Below are positions 1 through 12,119 of a DNA stretch of 64,000 nt, in pieces. Under the pieces are notes generated by a model. It searched no databases. It worked only from the letters and a program-made list of their open reading frames with translations, and was not told the DNA's origin. Made by a program: the position numbers and the translations under genes. This stretch comes from Rotaria macrura (taxonomy: Eukaryota > Rotifera > Eurotatoria > Philodinida > Philodinidae): the NCBI GenBank assembly GCA_900239685.1, contig OENT01000944.1, positions 1 through 64,000 on the forward strand. Reading direction: 5' to 3'. Position 1 is the first letter of the stretch; each line of letters begins with the position of its first letter.

Positions 1-80
1 ATTCATGTGGATTCATGTGGATTCATGTGGATTCAAGTGGATTCAAGCGGATTCAAGTGGATTCATGGATTCATGGATTC
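1..80. repeat. decamer tandem repeat at the window edge
   Basis: Eight or so units of a 10-bp word (ATTCATGTGG with ATTCAAGTGG variants), the last ones shortened to ATTCATGG. The array runs off the left edge, so its full length is unknown. The sequence to about 520 shows no gene. Confidence 0.9.
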
Positions 81-526
81 TGCTGTTTCCCCCTTGTCTC
101 ATGCTCTCCCATTTCCCCATAGCTCAACACTGATCTGAAATACTGGTGTCAACGGTACCCACTTCAACACTCTAGCTATAGAAGGGAAAAGGTTGAGTTT
201 CATCACTTGAATTTGACCTACGTTTCCTGCGAAATGGGTTACAAGCCTTAGTTTGGAGGATTAATCCATAAATATGTTGGATTTTCCCTCATGAAAATTT
301 CGAAGCTCGTCTCTGCTAAGAACAGTTCGTTGAAGTACAGCTCAATTTTTTCACTTTGTCTGCCATGTCTATCTTTCGGCAAACTTCTCATTCTGACGTG
401 TATACATGATATTGAATTTTAAACAACAATATAGATGATCTATAGATTGAATTCACTTTATTTTAAAAATTAATAACCCCGTTCGTGTACAGTTACACAT
501 TATTAACAGAAATGATCTTGAAAATT

Positions 527-1251
527 TCAAGCAATTCGCACAAATCCATTAGCATCTAACCGATATGTGCCGGATCCAATTCGAATAATATCTCCAACTT
601 TCAGGCTTGTTAACGTTTCAATGTCTGAATCAAGTGTATGCAGGGATCCACCGGTCTTATAGGCAATATCTAACAATTTTGGATTCACAATATTGCTTGC
701 ACTAAGTTTACAGACAATGACTTTGATTGGTTTCTTGACTTGACCTAATAGAATCAAATCTCGTGGAGTTGCCTCATTGTCAGCAATATGTATAATATTT
801 TCACACGTAGGACAATGTGCAATTGTATAGAGAATCGCTTCAATATCGTTCTCAGGAATATCGCCGCCAAATCCATTCGTCTTTGCAGTTTGTAAGGTTG
901 CCAGAACCTTTGCAATTCCCTCATTTGAGTATATACCATAGATACCTCCTTTATTAAAGTCCAAACATAGGCATAAAATCGGTTAATTCTTGCTATAGTT
1001 TTCTTACCTGTAGATCCAATGACTTTTTCTGCATCTGGCGTCATATCGCCATCGTTAAAGAAGACAAAATATTTAACGAGTTTATTCGTGCTGCTCAAAG
1101 CCATCCATTCATCGATTTTAGCGTAACAACCGGCCATACTTCCAGTGACATCAATTGCTGCTCCAATATCAGTCCAATTATGGCGGTTTAGCACCCCACC
1201 GACCGTTCCCTCATCAGCATTTGAAGTTGTGCCTATGCATATTAAGAACAT
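527..1251 (-). CDS. von Willebrand factor A-domain protein, two exons visible
   Basis: Exons 1251-1008 and 948-527 are joined by a 59-bp GT-AG intron and give a 221-aa frame ending in TAA. Early in exon 1 there is a MIDAS-like motif, D-V-T-G-S-M, the metal-binding loop of vWA domains. Later a GGD-x-PE segment and an IADNEATPRD strand match the second and third MIDAS loops. The domain fills nearly the whole protein. vWA domains bind ligands through a divalent metal; this compact form resembles stand-alone vWA proteins of bacteria and fungi, so transfer is possible but not shown. The start is uncertain: ATG at 1251 is used here, but a CATAG acceptor at about 1233 would allow an upstream exon. 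No signal peptide is convincing. The specific role is unknown. Confidence 0.75.
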
Positions 1252-1478
1252 GAAGTCAATGAGTTGCTCCTTAAAGGCACATGCATATCGTTGCTACAAG
1301 GGATAGAACTGTGTAGAGTGAACTTTTCTGGGAGCAACTCTCACAATCATTCCGAAAACACAAGACTCCACCAAGCCCAAAAAAAGTTTCTACTATTAGG
1401 ATAATGTCACAACTATGAATGTATAATCAAAGAGTATATGTTGTTTTATTAGATTATCCTCGGCAACTCAATCAAATA

Positions 1479-1989
1479 CCGACGGAAGAGATGTAGTAGA
1501 TAGAAGACATATAGGAGATATAGGGGGTACGGCTAATGTAGAGATGCAGAGGAATAGGCCAGTTATGGGAGTTGTGAGAGTTTGGGAATTGTGAGAGTTA
1601 TAGGAGCCATTGGAGATATAGAATACGACATATTGGAGATATAGGACGTGGGTGTGGGTAGAGCAAAAAGAGTTTCCTCGATCACGATTCATACAGACTC
1701 TCATAATCACACAATCACCGTAGGTGTGGGGACGGTGGAAGGAATTTCACGCGTCACGGCCCACACAAACTCATAGGCACAAGCTATTGCGGCAAGCGTC
1801 GGTGCCTTGAGGGCAAAGGTGCTTTATCGCCTATTTCTCTTTCATCTGCTACATCTACAACACGTATAATTCTCACAATCCCCATAACTAACACATCCAC
1901 GTGAACCCCTACAGCTCCTCGATCACCTATGTCTCCTATATCCCTTAAGTCTCCCATTTCCACTAGAACTACATTATCTCCCCCGTCAG
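1479..1989. mobile_element. inverted-repeat (MITE-like) element, 511 bp
   Basis: Ends C(C/T)GACGG(A/G)(A/G)GAGAT in inverted orientation with TA on both sides (1477-1478 and 1990-1991). The left half is purine-rich, with repeated words such as GGAGATATAG and GTGAGAGTT. The right half is the pyrimidine-rich complement, so the whole can fold on itself. No coding capacity. Confidence 0.6.
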
Positions 1990-2165
1990 TATTTAACTTA
2001 TTTTTGCGGAAGCTCTACAAGAACACAACATCACAAAGACACACAGGAGTGCTCACTCAAGATTCTCGTTGTGCTAGCAGTGATCGTTGTTGTCGTTGTT
2101 GTTGTTAGAGGCTCATCTTAAAAGAAGAATATGCACAAACTAATTTATACGCTACCTGAAAAAAA

Positions 2166-2732
2166 TCACCTCAGCTTACACGTTCCTGAGCATCCAATGC
2201 CAACATGCATATCTTTGGTACACTGATGTTCAAATAGGGGAGTGTGCGTACACTCATTGAGACTCGTCGCATCACTTGGGCAGTTGAAATTATCCAAGAT
2301 GAAGTGACATGGAACGACAAAAGGATCATTGTTGTAGTTAAAGTAACATTTATCATGAATATCATCTGAAGATGGTTCCCATTCGAAGTTCGCTGAAAAC
2401 ATTTGCAGTTTCTTCTTTTGAGAGCGACAAGCGGCTTGAGCTGCATCCCGATTGAACCCATGATGGCAGACCATTCCTTCGACGCTGAAATATTGTTTAG
2501 ACGTGGGANATGCTTGCGACGTCAATTCCATGTCAACTTTGACCCGGACGGGAGCATCATTTATGACACTAATATTAACTATTCTTCGTTGGTAGGCAAG
2601 AAGAGCATGAATATTACTGCAAATTTCGTCGATTGACTTCAACATATAATTGAGACTGTCGCCGCCACCTTGTGTACCATCAATAGTGACCAGACAAAGA
2701 AGAAGTATGACAAAAACTAGAAGAGTCTTCAT
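2166..2732 (-). CDS. secreted SRCR-domain protein, duplicate copy without its original stop
   Basis: Mirror copy of the gene at 4865-5413. It encodes a hydrophobic signal peptide (MKTLLVFVILLLCLVTIDG), a short linker and one scavenger-receptor cysteine-rich domain. The SRCR match rests on VCHHGFNRDAAQAACRS, the late NCPSDATSLNEC block and the closing VGIGCS. SRCR domains mediate extracellular ligand or microbe binding. The repeat arm ends at 2187, just after the codon for the last Ser, so the TAA of the other copy is lost and the frame reads six extra residues to a TGA. An N at 2509 makes one residue undefined; the mirror base indicates G. It may be a real but altered gene, a pseudogene, or an assembly product. 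Confidence 0.75.
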   Translation of the reverse strand: MKTLLVFVILLLCLVTIDGTQGGGDSLNYMLKSIDEICSNIHALLAYQRRIVNISVINDAPVRVKVDMELTSQAXPTSKQYFSVEGMVCHHGFNRDAAQAACRSQKKKLQMFSANFEWEPSSDDIHDKCYFNYNNDPFVVPCHFILDNFNCPSDATSLNECTHTPLFEHQCTKDMHVGIGCSGTCKLR

Positions 2733-2992
2733 TTCTGTTTAAAAAATGCTAGAAAAAATGAAGAGTGCAGCTTTGTTTCAATGCGTTTTTATTAAAGGTT
2801 GCTCTCGTTCGTTTCACGATCATCTTATCGATTTCATCTAAGGAAGTGACGTTTGATGACGAAAAGGGAGAACCATTTACGAGCAGTTGTCATCCATCTC
2901 TTTTCTCCGAAACGTCTCTTCGACAATCATAAAATGAAGTCATAAATCAAATCGAACAAGCATGAACGTCATGAGAGTTTTATTTTCTGACT
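2187..2992. repeat. left arm of an 806-bp inverted repeat
   Basis: Reverse complement of 4605-5410 with no difference seen by eye apart from the N at 2509. It carries the SRCR gene and about 260 bp upstream of its ATG. Confidence 0.92.
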
Positions 2993-4604
2993 GATCATAT
3001 AAGACCCCCACCCCTTCCTCCTAAAAGTTGATCTCAGCGCAGAACTATCCAAATTAGATGAAACTTTCGTGATATGTTGGGGCTAGAAAGGGGAGACTAC
3101 GATAAAATGTTCAGCCAGAAATCTTCAGGTATCATGGAGATATGAGTCCAACAAGTGTCAAAAAGGATCCATTTGGCATACCAAAACTCGGTCGTGATTC
3201 CTTCAATATATTAATTTTTTGTTGGAAAACGCATCTCACGATGCAGGGTACACAGAAGCAGCTCTTTTGAATTAGTCAGTTTTAAAGTGCGAAATAGAGA
3301 TCAAAATTCAGTGATTGAAGAAAGTGTCACAAAATGGTAAGCAAATCATGTAACTGCCTTAATATGGACCAAATAAATGCTTAATTATGATAAGTGGCTT
3401 CTGTGTGCCCCGCGTCTTTCAATGCTCTTTCAAAGAAAAAATATTTATCTATTGAACGAATCAGGGAGAGTAAATTTGTGATGCACTTTTTTGGAAGTGG
3501 AAACTGGAAAAAAAACGACATAGATTTTTTCGGAAAATGTTTTCGATATTCGAGAATTTTTGACAAGTATTCGGGATTTTTTAAGGAGGGGTTACAGAAA
3601 TCTTCTAAGTTTCCGGTAAAAAAGGAGTTTTGGATAAAATCCTATATTAATTCTCAAAGAGCGAAGAACCCGCTATCTTCTGATGCATTTATCTAAATTT
3701 CAAGATTTTTCCAGAAATTAACTTTTTCTGAGGAGGGACCTTAAGATAGAAGCAACGTTTTGATTTGATTGAACTCAAAAAAACCACTCGTTGATCACGT
3801 GCAATGGATACCTTTGAATATGGATAAGACTATCATGTACATCGGTACGAATAAAAATGTTGCCGACTTTTTGTTTCATCGAGTTCCTATAGATCAGGCT
3901 TCATTGGAGTCTGATCCAGTTTATGATCATACAATCCTTTGATTAGGAGTCTTTCGAATATTTTCCTATTTGTCTTTGATAACTTGACTTTTCTGTAAAG
4001 AATTGGAGGAAATTGAAATCATTATTATGATGCTCAGTTGTGATTCTTATCGAAAGTTTGTGGTTGTACTTAATTCGAACTGTTTGGGTTAGGATTAGGT
4101 ATTCATTTTTGCAGGTAAATTCAAAATGTGTTGAAGGATTAAAGAATTAGCTTCTCACACTTATAATGGTTGACTCAATTAATTTGCAGTATACGATAAC
4201 TGCTGAATAAAAATGCAGAACAAAGCACTAAATGTTTCAATTCTGTTCCGTTAAAATCATAGCTTTTAGAAAAAGCCTTCAGTTTCTTTAATAATACGTA
4301 TTATTCGAAACTTGCGAGCATTCACCCTCTTGAGTATCTTGCTTTGAAGCGTTTAGCTTTGATTGTGTCATGTTTTATCATTATTTTTTTGTAACTGCCG
4401 TTAATACCTGTAAGAACAAGACTAACAGGTTTCCTTGTTAATCTGTTAAAGTCCATTACACTAGTTAAGCGAGAATTTATAAATGCCTGTGGAAATCTGT
4501 TTGCAGTTTAGCAACTTTTCTTTCTTCGTACATCTGAATCAATCGCTGAACACCAAACCAAGCAGTTAAACTGTGACACTTCAGAGAGTAAAATCGAGAG
4601 AAGG
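2993..4604. other. spacer of the inverted duplication
   Basis: 1612 bp of AT-rich sequence between the two arms. Short ORFs at 3381-3696 overlap on both strands and look like chance. No gene, RNA or transposon recognised. Confidence 0.6.
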
Positions 4605-5410
4605 AGTCAGAAAATAAAACTCTCATGACGTTCATGCTTGTTCGATTTGATTTATGACTTCATTTTATGATTGTCGAAGAGACGTTTCGGAGAAAAGAGA
4701 TGGATGACAACTGCTCGTAAATGGTTCTCCCTTTTCGTCATCAAACGTCACTTCCTTAGATGAAATCGATAAGATGATCGTGAAACGAACGAGAGCAACC
4801 TTTAATAAAAACGCATTGAAACAAAGCTGCACTCTTCATTTTTTCTAGCATTTTTTAAACAGAAATGAAGACTCTTCTAGTTTTTGTCATACTTCTTCTT
4901 TGTCTGGTCACTATTGATGGTACACAAGGTGGCGGCGACAGTCTCAATTATATGTTGAAGTCAATCGACGAAATTTGCAGTAATATTCATGCTCTTCTTG
5001 CCTACCAACGAAGAATAGTTAATATTAGTGTCATAAATGATGCTCCCGTCCGGGTCAAAGTTGACATGGAATTGACGTCGCAAGCATCTCCCACGTCTAA
5101 ACAATATTTCAGCGTCGAAGGAATGGTCTGCCATCATGGGTTCAATCGGGATGCAGCTCAAGCCGCTTGTCGCTCTCAAAAGAAGAAACTGCAAATGTTT
5201 TCAGCGAACTTCGAATGGGAACCATCTTCAGATGATATTCATGATAAATGTTACTTTAACTACAACAATGATCCTTTTGTCGTTCCATGTCACTTCATCT
5301 TGGATAATTTCAACTGCCCAAGTGATGCGACGAGTCTCAATGAGTGTACGCACACTCCCCTATTTGAACATCAGTGTACCAAAGATATGCATGTTGGCAT
5401 TGGATGCTCA
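4605..5410. repeat. right arm of the 806-bp inverted repeat
   Basis: Exact-length partner of 2187-2992. The homology stops at the last base of the final sense codon of the SRCR gene, directly before the TAA. Confidence 0.92.
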
Positions 5411-5413
5411 TAA
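4865..5413 (+). CDS. secreted SRCR-domain protein, complete copy
   Basis: Single-exon 182-aa protein from ATG 4865 to TAA 5411-5413. Residues 1-19 form a typical signal peptide (Lys at position 3, Leu/Val-rich core). Residues 20-85 are a linker with no recognised fold. Residues 86-182 are one SRCR domain: W/F-rich start, Cys pairs in VCHHGF, AACRS, CYFN, VPCHF, NFNCPS, NECTH, HQC and final GCS. The protein is probably exported and binds extracellular ligands, as SRCR proteins do in innate recognition; that role is inferred from family. The flanks extend naturally past the stop, so this is probably the parental copy of the inverted pair. Confidence 0.85.
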   Translation: MKTLLVFVILLLCLVTIDGTQGGGDSLNYMLKSIDEICSNIHALLAYQRRIVNISVINDAPVRVKVDMELTSQASPTSKQYFSVEGMVCHHGFNRDAAQAACRSQKKKLQMFSANFEWEPSSDDIHDKCYFNYNNDPFVVPCHFILDNFNCPSDATSLNECTHTPLFEHQCTKDMHVGIGCS

Positions 5414-5459
5414 AATGGTTCGACTTTGCCGTTCTTTTTATAAACACCATTAGTTTGAT

Positions 5460-8129
5460 CTTACGCTCAGATTTTCTGGCTTTGCTTTTTCTCGAATTAT
5501 GAATAAACACTTAACATATGTTGTTCTCCTCAGAGATGGTGCTACAGTGTGTCTTTCAGAATGTAGATGACTTCGCATATTTCGAACATCAGCGTTGTTT
5601 TGGCAGAGAGTTACTATTTCTATAACTGATTATAGCATAGAGTGTATGGAAGCATGTTAGATGTTTCACACGGAAGATAAGAGATTTAAGGATTACTCTT
5701 GCTCAGCAATCGAACTAATATGCATCCCAGTGGGTGCGGGTTGTTGGTGTAGGTTTATCACGTGAGTGTCCACAGCCTCTGTGTAAGATATCGTATTACC
5801 CGGTTTCATTGTAACTATGATGAAAAAATACTATTATGATTGGGTCCTTTGGGAACTTGAAAACTATTTTCAACATTTATGATGAGGAGTTGTGAGCGTT
5901 TTTTACTGAGAAGAATAGTCGATAATTGCATGTAATGAAGAAAATCTAAAACCTTAATGCTCCAGTTGGATGCCGTTTTCGTCTAACCAATGCATGAAAA
6001 TAAACTTTTAGGTCAGCTAAGCTCCAAAACAACGTCCATCACACTCTCTTTCGTTTTGATATGTGGAATCACGAAGATTTTTTATCGACTCATAGTCTTT
6101 GAGGGATTTATCGTGGTTTATTGTTTCTTCTAAGATGGATATAGTCAAAAATTTGAGCAGAACCTTTGATTTGCTTTGAAAACTTATCACATCGTACAAT
6201 AGTGATGCTCGAATTTCTCCTGTGATGTAAGGGAAAACGCATGTAACAGTTCATCGGAATAGAGATGACTTCATTTCATTCACCAAAAACAAATCTTAAT
6301 GCATTCTAACCGTATGTATTAAATGGAATAGAATCTTGCAACTTTATTTTTCAACAAACCTTTTTAATCCATTCAGAAGGGACCGTCCCATTAAATTTTT
6401 TGCGGTTATATCTGATTTTCTAAATCTCTTCAGATTAGGTGAAATTGGAATAAAATGAACTGAAATGTATTTCGAATGATTGCGTTACGTTTTTATTTTT
6501 GAATACAATGTTTCAGTATCTAATCTGGATGAGTTCGAAAGATTCATCAAACAATAATGATGCAAGCTTCTATTCAATTCAATACAGACAGTTAGAATAC
6601 ATGAAGATTTGTATTTGGTGAATGAAACTAAACCTTCTATATTTCGGTTAACAGCCGAATGCGTTTTCATTTCCGCTACAAGAACACGACTAATTAATGA
6701 ACTACAGAAAAAAAAGTATTTGAAGTATTTGATAATAAAGAAATAAAAATTGTAAGGAAAATTAAGGGTTTCACTTTTCTGTATTCTCACACCGTAGTAA
6801 ATTAGATACATGTATTAAGGCTTTTTTTATACTATAGGATGTACCGAGAAAAGTACAGAGAAAAATTTTAAAAAAATATGCTAGATAACGATATTGAAAA
6901 CTATTATCATGTATTGAGAACGAAACAATGAAACGATAGAAAGCCCTTGCACGAACTAACTACTTCTCGGCAATTGAACTATGCGTGTGTGGACAATATC
7001 CTTGTCATGATAAGGTCAACAGAGGCATAATACTTATTTCAAATAACCTTGTGAAAAATGAAAAGTTATCAAAGGAAAGCACATCAAAATTTGAGAAACA
7101 ATAGCAGGAGTTATAGTGTCAGTTTGCGTCTTCGAATAACAGTCATTATGGGAATCAAATTTCTAGGCCAACGAAGAACACTAGTCGTCTGGGACGTGCA
7201 GTGCACAAAAAGGTTATAAATACACCACGTTTTGGGACGGATTATTGAACCGCGATGCTATAATACTAGCGTAACGAACAAGTTGATATTCAGTCGATTC
7301 CACTTTTGCTTTGTCTACATATGTTTTTTTCCGCCGATTGCGGTGATCTGTGTCTCCTGCTAACTAAGCCAAATCCGACCGTCTTCTACTACTATACTTC
7401 AGACGTGACACTTTTAGAAAACGAAGAAAAATACGTTTCTTTATGTCAAGACTTTGGAATCTGATGAAAATCATGCATGTGATAACCTATGAGGCATCTT
7501 TAGTCAAAAAGTAGACCACATCCATGTTCACCCAATAACTTCAACAGCCAACACATGTGTATATGACATATAATGCTATAGCCCATTAGCCGAATTTGAC
7601 GGGTATTAATAATCGACCGAAAGCGAAGCAGAAGACCGAAGTTCTTGATTAGCTGTTTTTTAAAATTTGACACCAGGTGACATCTATTGTAATGAATCAA
7701 TGCATTAGAAAACTTCGGTTTTCTGCTTCAGCTTCGGCCGGTTATTATTACCCGAATTTGATATTCTGAAGAAAAATAAAAGAATAACTGACATACACTA
7801 AACTAGTTACGTCATTATAACATTATTTCAGGTTATTTACGAGGACACTCTATTTACAAAGTATGCATTTTTATCAGTACGGGTTTTTTCCAAGTGAAGA
7901 TTCTACTTCCGAGCGAAATTCTAAACCTGTATTTTATATTGTCTTCGGTAGTAATTATCTACTTTTCAAGTACGTTACTTGATGATACTCACGCTCTCTC
8001 TGTTTGTCGACGGAAGTAAGAAGAACTATATACTCGATATAATTTTGTAAGATCACATGAGTCACTTCACAGAAAAACGAGATTTTTAACAGTCTTAGAA
8101 TTTTTCATTGTATTCCTCATCTAGACGGT
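5460..8129. other. intergenic, no gene seen
   Basis: About 2.7 kb of AT-rich sequence. Open frames at 6017-6199, 6485-6811 and 7500-7700 lack domain character and have random-looking composition. I recognise nothing else in it. Confidence 0.5.
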
Positions 8130-8402
8130 ATGGCAGTTTTAGGAAGCACTGAAATCGATTTTGAGAGATTTGGCACATCATGCAACGTACCGAATGCTGA
8201 CATTGCCCGAATCATGTACTACTTGGATTGTGTATGTACTGTTATTGAATACGATGATGATAATATTGATCGATATCGAAACTATTCTAATTGGAGAAAC
8301 ATGTCAAACCAGGATGATCGTCGAATATTTCTACTGGCTCTCACACTGTCACCGGATGAATTAGAAGACAGGGCCTTCTTTAATGCACCACCCATGGCGT
8401 AA
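8130..8402 (+). CDS. small acidic protein of unknown family
   Basis: 90-aa frame with ATG start and TAA stop. The composition looks protein-like: acidic, with a Tyr/Asp-rich middle (YDDDNIDRYRNYSNWRN) and a Leu-rich LLALTLSPDELEDRAFF stretch. No domain, signal peptide or membrane segment recognised. A CTAG precedes the ATG, so this could also be the last exon of a longer gene. It lies tail-to-tail with the transposase-like gene that ends at 8585. Confidence 0.4.
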   Translation: MAVLGSTEIDFERFGTSCNVPNADIARIMYYLDCVCTVIEYDDDNIDRYRNYSNWRNMSNQDDRRIFLLALTLSPDELEDRAFFNAPPMA

Positions 8403-8404
8403 AT

Positions 8405-8715
8405 AATTCAAGGAAACGGCCCTTGAAATGCGTTCCAGCTATGCTCAGGAACGTTTCAAAGCGTTTTTTGTAAGATGCAATGCATTTCACTTCGTTTCTC
8501 GTTCGAAGTAACGCATTTTCATACGTTTAGTTTTCTAAACGATGCAAAACGCATCGATTTTCTGAACGCGTTCTCCAGCATCGACTAAAAAACGCTGTGA
8601 TCGTAACTGATTCTAGCTTTTTTCGAAACGATAGAGAACAAATATTGGAAGAGAGTATTTTGAAGCGTTCCGCTGACTAAGAACGTAGCGCTTAGCTTAG
8701 AAAAAACGCGTTGTA
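8405..8715. repeat. array of GCGTT / AACGC words, possible MITE
   Basis: More than ten variants of AAACGCATT, GAACGCGTT and GCGTTTTTT occur in both orientations, unlike the flanks. The array overlaps the 3' end of the transposase-like gene, so the last ~45 codons of that gene may come from it. Clear terminal repeats were not found. Confidence 0.45.
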
Positions 8716-11700
8716 TATCTTTGTATAGAGTGTCTTCGACTGTTTGCTTCATTCGTAATTTGATAGAATGATGTTTGGTTTGAAATGTAGGTTTCCCTGT
8801 TGCTGCGGCTCGTTTTTTTCTCTGAATCTGTTCTAACATGTTTTTCAATTCGTTACTGAAATCTTCCAAAAGAGTGTTTCGAACAGCCAAGCGAAGTAAA
8901 TTCATTGTATTTGCTATTTCTTTGGCATGATATTTCGTACTATGAACAGTCGCTCTTAGCATACCTAAAGTTAAGCATAGTAAAAAATACTTTATATTAC
9001 TCGAAATATTCATTACCAAGAAGAGACTCGAAGTTGAAGGTTGAATAGTTTGATAATTGTCCATAGTCCTGAACGCTTTGCGCTACATGATCAATGCTAT
9101 GAATCACTTGTTGATTGTGGCGATCTGTATACAACAATGGATATTCGTATAAAAATGTATCTACATATATTTATGTTCAGATTTGTTTTCACTAAAAAAC
9201 TAAAAACATCCAACCCAATAAAAATCGAATATCGTCAATATCTGTTGACCGTAGTGAACGAGATTCGGCAAGATGTAATGCAAATACAAGTAAAAGATAA
9301 TTTTTATAAATCTTTGGCTTCAAGTAACGTTTGAATATAGGAGCCGCAAACAGTAAAATTAATCGAAATTCATTAGCTTTGAATCTATGGAATTCGAGAA
9401 GTGGTCTTGGAGTTCTGCTTGTTGTTGATGGATATCGATATTGATATAATTTTTTGCTAATAATGTCAAATTCGGTGAAACCGGACCATTCCGACCATTT
9501 ATAATCGCTCGAAAACCACAAAGTGAGCAATTTTTTCTTAATACAAAGTAAAAATGTACTCTTTAAATATAAAACATTAGATTTCTATCTGTCTTAATTG
9601 AACAGTTGTCATGAAAGTTCTAGATAATAAGGAAACATGCATAAGGGTTATTTTCTTTAAAAATTTTGACATCAACTATCTTCCATTGGATTACTTTTTT
9701 AATAAACAAAAAGTTCGTATAATATAAACAATAACTACCATTATATCAGTGTCACTCAATTCAAATAAAATTATACTAACCATTGCACCACCATAGAGAT
9801 TGTGAAGTGAGTCTGAAAGAAATGATTGACCCACGTCAAAATGCTTTAACAATCGCAATGCACATTGTCCTAAATATCCTTTTCTTCGGTCTTCTGTTGG
9901 ATTTTTCAATGCCATTATTGTGTCATAGTTTTTGTTTGATCGACATTGTGGCTTATCACCAGATTCCGATGGTAAAGGAAAAACCCGTATATAGTGATTT
10001 GCTCCGTTGCGACTAGGAACTGTAATGCCTAAAAGAGAAATACCAAGATCATATTACACAGTATTCGAATACAATAATTGAAAGCCTTAGAACGATCGTA
10101 ATCGAAAAACTTTTTCAATGAAAGCGAAAAGAAAAATTTCTATCTACGTTGTCTTAGCTAATGATAAATTAAATATGAAGACTTAGGTTGAAATGGAATG
10201 TTTTCATTTTCTTCATTTTTTACAAATCAAACTATTATAGAAGTGTGTGATCGTCACAAAGAAAATGTCAAAGGATTCAGATTTTGCCAAAGTATGAGTA
10301 AAATTTGCACACTGCTTTCTTAAAAGATATTGCTTCTACCTGGAATCTCACAACGGCCACAGCCATATTTGCCGATAGGCTCAGATATATTCTGCACAAT
10401 AGCTTGTGCAGGCTTATCACATGTTGATCCAATTAAAAATACTTTTAACTTTGTCATTTGATTTCCTAAAGACCTAACGATGTAGACATTTTCATTTTCT
10501 AATAGTTGTAATTCATCTGTCATTGATTTTAGCATAGCATAGATCTGCTCTCTTGTGGGCTTTTTAGGCCCTGGCCATACGCCACCAAGTATACAGTTTT
10601 GCAATTTGTAGCGATTAGATCGCTTGATTTCATTTATAATGAACTAGACAATGAAACGTATTAAAGATATATGAATCGTAAGAATTGATATTTACAAGCA
10701 ACTTACAGTAAATATCCAAAGACTATTATCAGAACTTCCAGATATGGCTATTCCGTCGACATTCAATAGAAGAGTTATAAAGTTTGATCCATCTTCATTT
10801 GCAGCAACTGACCGATACCAATCGGCGTGTTGAATTTCAGCAATATGATCATTAGACAATGAGGGTAATTGACAATATAAAGTAAAATTATTTTCAGATT
10901 CTAGAATTAATTGAATTTGATCTTTGAGTGGAAATTTCAAAAAACTAGGCGATCTTATTTGTTGATTATTTGACTGACAATTTTGATTATCACATGTCCT
11001 TTTAAAGACATTGTTGCAACTATGACAAATATATAAAACATCTGGTTTTATTTTATCTGTTGCTTCATGTTCTATTAATCGTTTGACTGCCGAAAAGCTC
11101 CTAGGAGCATTGCGTACATGAAATAAACGTAATAATCGACAAATATCGGATATTGCCATAGTTGATAGTTTGTGCCGTACTTTGAGAATGATTAAAGCCG
11201 TTGCTATTTCCTTTTTGGTTAGATTTATCTTCAGTGACGACATTTGTTCATATGTTATTCTAAAGAAAAATAAGTAAAAATTGTAATTGACAAAGAAATT
11301 AAGACTAGAAGGATAATATATTGCACAATTTTAATCAAATTTCATTTAAATTGTGAATTAGAAGGTCTAGTGTTCAATCGAATTCTAGTAAAGTTCAATA
11401 GCATCTTCATGAAATCTTAATTCACAGGAATTGAAATAAATCCTTTTAGTTACCGTTCGTCGTATTCAGTTTCTGATTTATTCTCATCAATCCATCCGGA
11501 ATCATCTTCAGTATCTTCTTGACTACTAAATAAAAAATAAATGCTACTGTTGTTAGTTACAGAAAGAATTACAAGTCTATACTTAATTTCAAGACAACTA
11601 CTTGTTTTCACGTCATCATATATATTTGTGACAGATCTATTTTCGTCCTCAGCTAAAAGGAAATAGTCTGAATAGATTAAGTCTGATAGTATAGTTTGAG

Positions 11701-11821
11701 ATAATTGCATACAAGTTGCCTTTATCTCTTGTGTAGCTTGACACTGGAATGTATTATCAAATGCATATAGATTTATATTTAATTGTTTTTTTCTTCTGTA
11801 CTTAGTACGAGTGGACCACAT
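8585..11821 (-). CDS. Transposase_21/Tnp2-like (CACTA-type) transposase, eight exons
   Basis: Exons 11821-11583, 11525-11454, 11259-10707, 10643-10340, 10028-9781, 9536-9215, 9160-9017 and 8964-8585 join in phase to 753 aa. The family shows in a KVRHKLS…ISDICRLL start, a Cys cluster (CHSC…C…C), LLLNVDGIAIS, GVWPGPKKPT, FLIGSTCDKPAQA, GCGRCEIPG, RKGYLGQCAL, FDVGQSFLSDSLHNLY and YPST-RTPR-FKANEFR. Candidate DDE triad: D272, D462, E528. Such enzymes cut and paste DNA in the nucleus. The first intron (57 bp) is a multiple of three without stops, so it could be retained. The last ~45 residues fall in a repeat array and may be a replaced tail. The frame is undamaged, so it is either recently active or domesticated. 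A BEN-domain gene starts the same-strand tract 298 bp upstream. Confidence 0.88.
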
Positions 11822-12119
11822 TTGCCTATTAATATCTAGAACTTTAAGCAGATTCTAAATTCGTTAAGTATTTAAACTAAACATATCCCACATGTTGATT
11901 TCCATCTCCAATATCTTTCATAGTATGAATCTTTCAAATATAGTTATCTTATTATTTACTCTTTTCTTTTCTTATTATTTAAAAAAATGAATAACTGTGG
12001 CATTATCACAACAAAGTAAAAATGTTTATTGACGATCGATTTAAGTCAACTTTAAAAACATCACTTTTTCAGTTGGAGCCAAGATTGTTATAATATCGAA
12101 AGCAAGGATCGTTGTTTCA

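Noticed and set aside
1468..1710. 80-aa frame on the - strand
   Set aside because: Pyrimidine-rich translation of the inverted-repeat element at 1479-1989.
2403..2636. Frame antisense to the SRCR gene (also 4961-5194)
   Set aside because: Shadow of the SRCR coding strand, copied with the inverted repeat.
2993..4604. Spacer length exactly twice the arm length of the inverted repeat
   Set aside because: I found no arm-related sequence in the spacer, so the ratio is most likely chance.
9041..9334. 97-aa frame on the + strand
   Set aside because: Lies opposite exons 6 and 7 of the transposase gene, which carry clear family motifs.
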